NCBI GenBank assembly: GCA_022829145.1
Contig: CM040746.1
Coordinates: forward strand, 8,326,684-8,390,683
Length of the DNA stretch: 64,000 bases
From: Albula goreensis
Lineage: Eukaryota > Chordata > Actinopteri > Albuliformes > Albulidae
Reading direction: 5' to 3'
A program made the translations under genes and the position numbers. Below, in pieces: positions 56,399-64,000 of the stretch (position 1 is the stretch's first letter; every line of letters begins with the position of its first letter). The notes below the pieces were generated by a model, which searched no databases, had not been told where the DNA came from, and saw only the letters and a list, made by a program, of their open reading frames with translations.

Positions 56399-59300
56399 CT
56401 ATCTGCTATGGACACTGTTGAGGCCAGAGGTTAGCAGCTTCTTCTCCTCCATCTCCTCCAGAGCCATTTCCAGCTGCTGGATCAGAACCCGCTTCTTAAA
56501 CCTGGGGGAGGGAGAGAAAAGCAAGAAGGAGGGAGAGAGAGAGGAAGAGATGGAGAGAGGGGAAGAGAGGAAAGAAAAGGGAGACAGAATGGGAGAGAAA
56601 CAGCATGTAAAGAAACAGCAGTGGCTTTTTTCTGGGGTAACTGTGCTCAGTTTCTGTGTAGACAACATACAGTTATGACACCATAAACTCCTAGCAGTAA
56701 TTGAGTTATGGCATTAAACTCAACAACTAAGTACAGTTAGGGCACTCAGTTGGCAGCTATACATAATAATTAGCGCACTTAGCTGTTGGCTAATTATTAT
56801 TATTTGATTCAGAGGTTCTGTGCATTTAGGGCAGTTAACATCTTGCTGCAGTTCCTTTATGGCATTCAGCTTGACCTAGACAGGGTTCTATACTTCAATA
56901 AATGTAACAGAATTAGTTTTGTTTTGCAGTAATGTTTGGTCAGAACGTTTGCTGGTGTGTTGGTGGAGACAGTGGGGCAGTGCATATACCTGGCTGCCTC
57001 TTTGATGGCATGATGAATGATGCATCTCTGCACGTCCACCGGCCCCTTCACCTCCTCCAGCAGCCTGAATATCGCCTCGAAATCTGAAAAATATGAAGGG
57101 ATGTCTAATACCTGTGTGACATCACAGAAGGGCTCCACCAATGACAGAGCAGGGCACTACAGGCTGCCAAGTTCTATACTTAATCCAACTTTATCCAAGA
57201 TCGTGCTTGAACAGTTCATGTCCTAGTGGGCCGTTGTTTCTGCTGGTCTTTGCAATTGTCCTTTCAGTCAGCAGCCAATTTGGCCCTTGGAAACAAAGTA
57301 TGTGCAATTCTTAGCCAATTAGTAAGTGAAGCACCTCAGAGCTCAAGCACAATGAAAACAAGCAGCCAAGCCGGTCTGCCAGATTTTCCTGACACTGACC
57401 AAGAGCAGGGGCAGCTAAACTTCATCCTGGAGAGCTATATGGTACATTGTTTTTACCTTAAAGTCAGGATCCAGTTGTGAGACCCAAGAAACCAGGTGTG
57501 CTGAGTTAGTGATTACTGTGTAATGAACGAACTGATCAATGATTTGCTGAGTGGTGGCAAAACCCAGTACACCCTCTAGTTCTCTAGGACGTGGGTTAGC
57601 TACACCTGGCCAACATGCACTGAAAGCTACTCACTGCGGCCAGGTTTTCGGACCTCCTTGATAACACGCGTACGAAGCTCCGCATTGATGCCTTCAAGGG
57701 GAAGCATGATGACTGTCCTGGGCATATTTGGGTCTCCCCCAGCCTCGTCCATTGCCATCTGCTGGCCTGGAGGACTCAGCTCCTCTCCATTACCCGACCG
57801 GTTCAAGGGTCTCTCGTCAAACCCGTCTTCCCCGAGCCTATCCTCCAGTCCTGCCCGGTCATCCATGCCTTCACCCCCTGTCATTCCTGCCCTGTCCTCC
57901 AGGGGAAGCCCCACCCCAGGTCCCGCGACCCCGTCCAGCCCACCTGGCCAGCCGTCAGCCGCCTCTCCACCCTGCGGCCGCTCTCCATTGCTCTCTGTCC
58001 CTATCACATTATTCCCCTCCACACCTGCAGGGGGAGACAACACACAATCAAAACACACAATGAGAAAAGGGATATCAGTGACTATGCCATTTAATCACTG
58101 AAGAAAATACATTAAAAAAGCGCAATAAAACTTTCCTCTTCAGCTATATTCGTTCAGTATTTTGTGGGTGATTCACAAAAACACTTCCACATCCATAATG
58201 TCACAGTTTAGATGCTTAGGTTCCATAGGAAACCAAGACCATCTCCCTACCTTTGTGCAGCGGGATAGGCTTGATTAGGTTGTGCTGTCCCAGGCCGCCG
58301 GAGGGACCCTTCCCCACCACATGGTTGGTGATGATGGGCGGGGTCTGAGGCCGACGCAGTAAGGGAGACATGCTCCGCCTCCTCTTCAGTGTGGCCCCGG
58401 AATTCGGGTCACCTGTTCCCCCCCGCTTCTTGTTCTGGGGGCCTGTCACAAACTCGTCGGCTTCATCAATCATCATGCCCTGAATGTGATGAAAGGCAAT
58501 AGAGTGAGAGAAAGAAACAGATGCAAAGAGAGAGGGAGAACAAAAATTAAAGCAATAATCATATGTTATGAAAAATAAAATAACTAATACTAAACTGTAT
58601 CATTTTTTCCCATACCCCTACTTGCAATTGTTGGCAACCAGATCTTTAGCACTATTGCTCTTGACCTCTTGCAGATGTACTTATGTTCTCTCGCACAGTA
58701 AGTTGCTCTGAGTAATGTTTTCTGTTTTAAGAATGTCTAGTATTGTACGAAGGGAGTGTGGGTACCTTCTTGTCCTGCTTGAAGGGATTGCCGAAGGTGT
58801 GCAGGCGTTTAGGCTGATCTGGGTCGATCTCCCGCAGGGGGGAGGGCATCATCTTCAGGTATTCCTGATAGTTCCCCATCTGGGCCACCGGGATGCTGTG
58901 CAGGTAGTCTGTGAAGCACAGAATCCATAGTCAGAGCAGCCATTTTAACATAGAACGGGGGTGGTTAGTCCTGGTCCTGGACCACCACCCTTTTTGCTTG
59001 GCTTTTTTTACTCTAAAATCAGTTCACACCCAGCTCCAGTGTTTCTCTGGGTCAGGTACCTTCATCCTGCCCGCGGATGAGCTTTTGTGTCGTACGCAGG
59101 AGGTTGGAGCGCATGCGGGTCAGCTGATCCAGCAGATTCCGCCGCGGAATGTCGTAGGCATTCCGATAGGCCTGGGGCTTCACATCCTGGTCAAGATGCA
59201 GGGAGAGAGAAATCCAATCATCTTCTAGAAAGATCACCCCCAAGGAAAGTTCTTTTTTTGCTTACATTAAGTCCAATTCCCTTGACTTTTTATGATTTAT

Positions 59301-62300
59301 TTGTTGCTGCGTTATCTCTTTTTAGCACCACATATTTCACCTTGGTGTCACTATTACTTTTACCTTAATATCAAGTCTTCATTTGTACATTTCATTACCT
59401 TTTAATTGTCTCTGCTGTTCTGAGTCTTGCCTAGGAAAGCACTTTGAGCGCACTGTATGAAAAGTGCTGTTTCAATAAAGTTCCCTCAGAGCTGGCAGTG
59501 AGTAGATTTTGCTGATTTAAATCTCAATTTTTATTCTGACTGAATCTTACCCTTACTTATTCAAACATGGCATTTAATTTAATTCTCACAGTGAAGTGCT
59601 GGGTTGCAGGTCTCTGTGTGAAAAGCGCTTTATGAGCAGATGAATTACCTGAAAATGGCTATTACTGTCACCATTATTGTCACTGTTACCTTGTTGAGCA
59701 GCGCAATCTGGAAGCCGGCAAATTCCTTCAGGTTGATGTCGGCGAGGCGGAGCGGTGTTTCCCCGGTGATGCTCTGCAGCAGCTGTTTGAAGTCGCGGCG
59801 GTGCGCCAGGGACAGGGCGCCGGAGTGGTTCTTCACCTTTATCCCCGTCTCCTGGGGCGGCTTCTTCCCCACCGACACGATCAGCCGGTCCGACTCGATC
59901 TTGGCCTGTGGGGGGTCCAGCGGATCACACCTTTGATCAAACTTCGCCCGCTGATGCTAAATCATTGGCATTTAACGGCCTGGTGAGCAGCTATTGATAA
60001 GCGGAATGAAGGCTACTCAATCGTGACGCTGGAAGGACTGAGCTTTTTTTCCCACAAATTTCACTCACTAAATTTAATTCATTCAGCTAAACCATTGCTT
60101 TAGCTGCTCTGGTTCTCAGACTCAGTTCTGCAGGATCCCTGTATATTTCCTGTGTTCCATCTCTTGATTAATTAAGGTTGCTATTTTCCTTAAACTTTAC
60201 AATAATGTTCAATTTGCTCGTTTCCATTTAATGTCTTTGAACTCACGACTTTCTACAACTGGTTAAGGCTTCATGACCAGATGCCCACAAATTAAAAGAA
60301 TCTAATTAGGAACAGTTAACAGTTACAGTTTAAGGTTAAAATAATGCCTGGAATGAAAACAAGCCAACACGGGCTAGGTTCTCTCCCTGAGTACGAGAAC
60401 CTTGAAAACAGTTTAGCTGACTTTAGCTGTTCAAAGCTCAAACACCTCCAGGACTGCAGCCCAGATAAATATGAAAGATACCTCTTTCAATATTTTACTT
60501 AAACATTCATATCCACAGCTCAGTAAACCTGCCACCTGAGAAACGGCTGCATGTTGTACTGCTAAAACCATCTCCCCCATAAAATAAGCAGACCCTCACT
60601 ACTCCTGTGTGCTGGCAGTGAGCACACCATGCTGATTGGGTTTGCGAGTCTTTATCTTTATTGTCATTGATGGTTGTTGCTGTTGTTGTTACTCTAGCTC
60701 AGGGGCTCACCTGCTGACTGAGTTTCTTCAGGTAGGAGATGACACTGTAGCTGAGGCCGCAGTCCATGTTGTCAGAGATGAGGTTGGGAGCTCCCATCAT
60801 CCTCAGCGCCTTCTTCAGCGGCTGTGGAATGAAACGTGTGTGTGAGGGTCAAGAAAGCAAATGGGACACACAGAAGAGATGCACAAAGCATTGGGACATG
60901 CTTGGAATCATGAGACATGGCTGGTATTTTCTTGTAGGATGAAGTTTTGGCATCCTGGCAATCCTTAACTCAGAAGGCCCTTAACATCACAGTTCAAAGC
61001 TCCCCATAATAAAACTCACACAGACGTTCAACTCTGCTTTTCAGGGGCCTTCAAAGCCTAAGTCTGTCACAATACCAAAACATCTTCCTACAATATGAGT
61101 TAAATATCATGGTCCCATGTAGTATCACAATACCAGAGCAAATTAAAAAGAAACTTTACATGTGTCAAGGACACAGATGTTTTACATTTAACACATGTAA
61201 ATCCATCTATATCATGTATAACAAAACAAACTGAAAGTGTGTAGAAATACCAGGAGAAAGTAAGGAGGCATTGTCTTCAGGTAGATCTCAAAGGCTTGTC
61301 GCCACTTGAGGTTTGGCTTCAGTTTGTGCACTTTGAACAGATCATCTGTAAGGACAGAACAAAATGGAGAACATGTCAGGAGACAGATACAAATCCATCT
61401 CGACCCAATAACACTGTCTTAAAAGATAAAATTGCTTTTAGTGGCTCCAGGCTCAATGTCCATGCTGCCAATACTGGCAGACACTTCTGTATTGATCAGG
61501 TCAGGACCGAGAAACTTACACAGCACAAAGGGCCATGGAATTCTAAAAAATTCCCCCAGGCCCCAGGAACAAATTTGTGAACAAAGGTTTGGTTTGCTAC
61601 AATTTCACATTGTGTAACATACTGAAAATGTCCATCAGTAAAATGGGAGCTTTTCTGTTTCATGAAGGACACATTTAGGTATGTCTGGAGGGCTTGTTCA
61701 CGCTGTCATGGTGGCCTTGTGGATTTTACTACAATCTGATCTGGAGGATCAGTGGTGTGATTAGGCGCTTACTCCCAATCTAATCGACAAACTAAAGTAT
61801 GAGTCTGGATCTGAAAAAAAAAACAAGAATCTTGAAACAACACAGTCTTAACATCATTAAATCATTCTAGCGGTGTAATTTGCTGAGCTACGAAAATGTA
61901 AGAATAGAAGAAGATACAATGAAGCACACAATGGTAATAGATAACATGATGTGATTAGAGAACATTGAGGAAGAGTTCAAACTACCAAACTAATTAGAAA
62001 GGAAATGTTATCACAGATAACTGAACATTGGGAAAAAGCCCATGTCTTATTGAAGGGTGATTGAACAGCAAATTCAATGAATGGTCCTCATTTATCAAGC
62101 ATTTAACCATATGTACATCAGCACCTGTTTTTCTCATTGTAATAAAATGTGTTAAGAATAAAAAATTACATAATTAAAATGATATATAATTATTATTTTA
62201 ATAATTATAATAATTATAATAAATAAAAAGAACATAAAAATTCATATTACAAATAGCATTTAATCTTGTTCTAAAGGGTAAAACAAAACAATTCCCAGAT

Positions 62301-62539
62301 GTAATCCTGAATATTTGCTTTTTGATTGCCTTGAGAAAAACATGGGTAAATGCACAAATGTGTAAGTGTGTGATGAATGAGGTTCAACGTTTGGAGAGAG
62401 ACATACCCAGGAGTGGGAGCAGGACGGGGTAGTTGTAAGGCATGACGAAGAGGTTGACGCAGGTGAGGGTGGTGCTGGCCTTCAGGTAGCCAAAGGGGTG
62501 TCCCAGGTCATTGTGCTTCCCGCTGCTGTTGACAAACAC
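56399..62539 (-). CDS. ints6l: Integrator complex subunit 6-like, 3' part (10 coding exons, 5' end outside window)
   Basis: Subunit of the nuclear Integrator complex, which cleaves nascent snRNA and other Pol II transcripts. Exons, 5' to 3': 62407-62539, 61251-61345, 60711-60821, 59690-59905, 59060-59186, 58766-58908, 58251-58479, 57635-58024, 56990-57083, 56399-56501; 1641 nt, 546 aa, all GT-AG with consistent phases. It begins VFVNSSGKHNDLGHPFGYLK and contains AYDIPRRNLLDQLTRMRSNL and HTFGNPFKQDKKGMMIDEAD. A variable Gly/Glu/Asp-rich linker fills exon 57635-58024. The end is the conserved C-terminal Integrator/SAGE1-type domain (INAELRTRVIKEVRKPGR…FKKRVLIQQLE). The N-terminal VWA domain (about 300 residues) is right of the window. 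INTS6L rather than INTS6 is chosen from its position beside mmgt1 and slc9a6. Confidence 0.92.
59420..59490 (+). mobile_element. LINE/SINE 3'-tail-like fragment
   Basis: 'gaaaagtgctgtttcaataa' and the nearby 'gcactttgagcgcactgtat' resemble the common fish retroposon tail (…gcgctatataaataaa). A second echo lies at about 59615-59635. Both are in an ints6l intron. Confidence 0.4.
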
Positions 62540-64000
62540 CTGAGAGACACAAGACATCTCTGAAAACAAGCTTTACTGCCTCACGCATAACAATAGAGTA
62601 TAATAACCATTAACCTTACTCCTGGAAGGACTGATCTAGAATCATGCCTATTTCATCCATTTTTATTACGCCTATATTGTATGCTCTGTGTCACCATGAT
62701 TTCTTTTTCTTATTACATTTGGACTTTGGACCATTCTTTCTTGGTTGTCGTCAATGTTCATGTTTATTTGGTTTATTTGTACCGCATCTGCATTTGAGCC
62801 TCACAAACTGCCCTGAATCTAATAGTCCAAAGGGGATAAATAAACTTGTGTAACTTCATATTGCACATGCAAAAAAACAGATCAAATTGGATAGTCTTAT
62901 ATCACACTGTGATTTCAGGGTACTGTCAAAAGTAATATTTCAAAGGAATGCAATTGCATTAAATCCCAGGATTATATGCTCCTACGAGCTTGACTGGTCT
63001 TTTTCTGTGTATTTTCTTATGTTTTTCTGCTGTTATGCTTTTAGTTTGTTTTTGGAAACAGTGCCTTCACATGATGCAGACCACGGGGCCCATCCACACA
63101 CTGGAACAGTGCCTTAACAGGACAGGCCAGCAAGCAGCCCCATTGTTTGTGTTTTAATAAGCTGTTGTTTGCTGTTGCTATCTTGGCCGAGTCTCTCTCG
63201 GAAAAAAATTCATGACATGTAAATGAGACCTGCTGTGTACACAAAGGATAAATAAATGCAAACATACAGATACAGTGACATAAATCCGTGTGAAAGCCCT
63301 ATCCATCATGCAGCAGATGGCTGGTCCTGTGGGATCGCTGAAGCCCTTCTGGGATCATATTCCTCTCTGCTGACTCTGCTGACCCTTTGAGATGCTCACT
63401 TTTTTTGTATTTATTTCCCAAAGGGACCTCTCTCACAAAACAAGAGTACAAATATGATTCATCTCTGCCAACTTTGTTTCTGGCTGAAGCAATGTCAGAA
63501 AAACGATGGGACCAGTTCGCTTGAAGGTTGTAGACTGAAACCATATGACTGGGGGATACCATTGTTCAGCTGTCATCTAGATGACCGGTTTTTCCATTGT
63601 TTCACTGACGTTGCGTCAATGGGGGCCTTTGTCGGACTGACATAAGATTGCTGTGATGCTATTGGTTAACAGACATTTGATCTTTGATGCATCATCAGTG
63701 AAGGTTGCATGATCTTATGACTAGGGACCCGTGCTGTACTTTGTATTCCTCGTGGTACAAATCAACAGCACCCTTGAGGAAAGCACTCATCCAAGCTGCC
63801 TGAGTAAATATTCACATCGGTGAGGTTACCACAAGGCAAAATGAAGGATGTACTAATCACCCTGTAACTATAAAACTGTTGCCAATATCTGAAGAAAACT
63901 AAATATGATTTGTAAAATAAGATCTATACCAGAATATTGCAGTTTTTACCTCAAATTTTTTACCCCATAGCTCTAACATCTAATAATGTGCACTGAGTAA
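62540..64000 (-). other. ints6l: ints6l intron, running off the window
   Basis: I searched for the preceding conserved exon (…TQFILERKSP.TCWQ in human INTS6) on the - strand and did not find it. The sequence is AT-rich with no recognisable element. Confidence 0.5.

Noticed and set aside
56202..56678. 158-aa + strand ORF
   Set aside because: Antisense to the last ints6l exon, with a purine-rich low-complexity end; no homology seen.
57658..58101. 147-aa + strand ORF rich in Pro and Ser
   Set aside because: Antisense shadow of the long ints6l linker exon 57635-58024.

Overview
The window is nuclear DNA from a ray-finned fish, most likely a teleost. It carries six vertebrate protein-coding genes with GT-AG introns, abundant microsatellites, and fish-type tRNA-derived SINEs with the typical 'gtcgctctgg...' tail. 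I cannot name the species.

Layout (+ = left to right): (1) itgav, integrin alpha-V, + strand, the last 14 coding exons (353-9539) and a long 3' UTR; its 5' part lies left of the window. (2) cfap210 (ccdc173), a ciliary microtubule inner protein, - strand, complete in 9 exons (21198-15866). (3) phospho2, a HAD-type phosphatase, + strand, one coding exon (22836-23477) ending in an apparent frameshift. (4) slc9a6 (NHE6), endosomal Na+/H+ exchanger, - strand, complete in 16 exons (48448-29270). (5) mmgt1 (EMC5), + strand, complete in 4 exons (49085-50872). (6) ints6l (Integrator subunit 6-like), - strand, the last 10 coding exons (62539-56399); its VWA-domain end lies right of the window.

The genes are housekeeping or cell-biological and are not one pathway. 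ints6l-mmgt1-slc9a6 keeps the order and orientation I recall for human Xq26.3. cfap210-phospho2 is the divergent pair of human 2q31, and ITGAV lies elsewhere on human 2q. The window therefore contains two synteny junctions (itgav/cfap210 and phospho2/slc9a6). A degenerate ~172-bp repeat sits at both, in opposite orientation.

Main points of interest: three U12-type (minor spliceosome) introns in slc9a6, one of them AT-AC, each with its predicted branch point A the same distance from the 3' splice site; two single-base losses in the itgav transmembrane exon and a frameshift near the end of phospho2 (assembly errors or real lesions); a duplicated 3' splice site before slc9a6 exon 5; long UG and CA repeats beside slc9a6 splice sites; an RFX X-box upstream of cfap210; and a 90-bp higher-order minisatellite downstream of ints6l. 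I found no CRISPR array, prokaryotic system, viral gene or convincing structural RNA gene.
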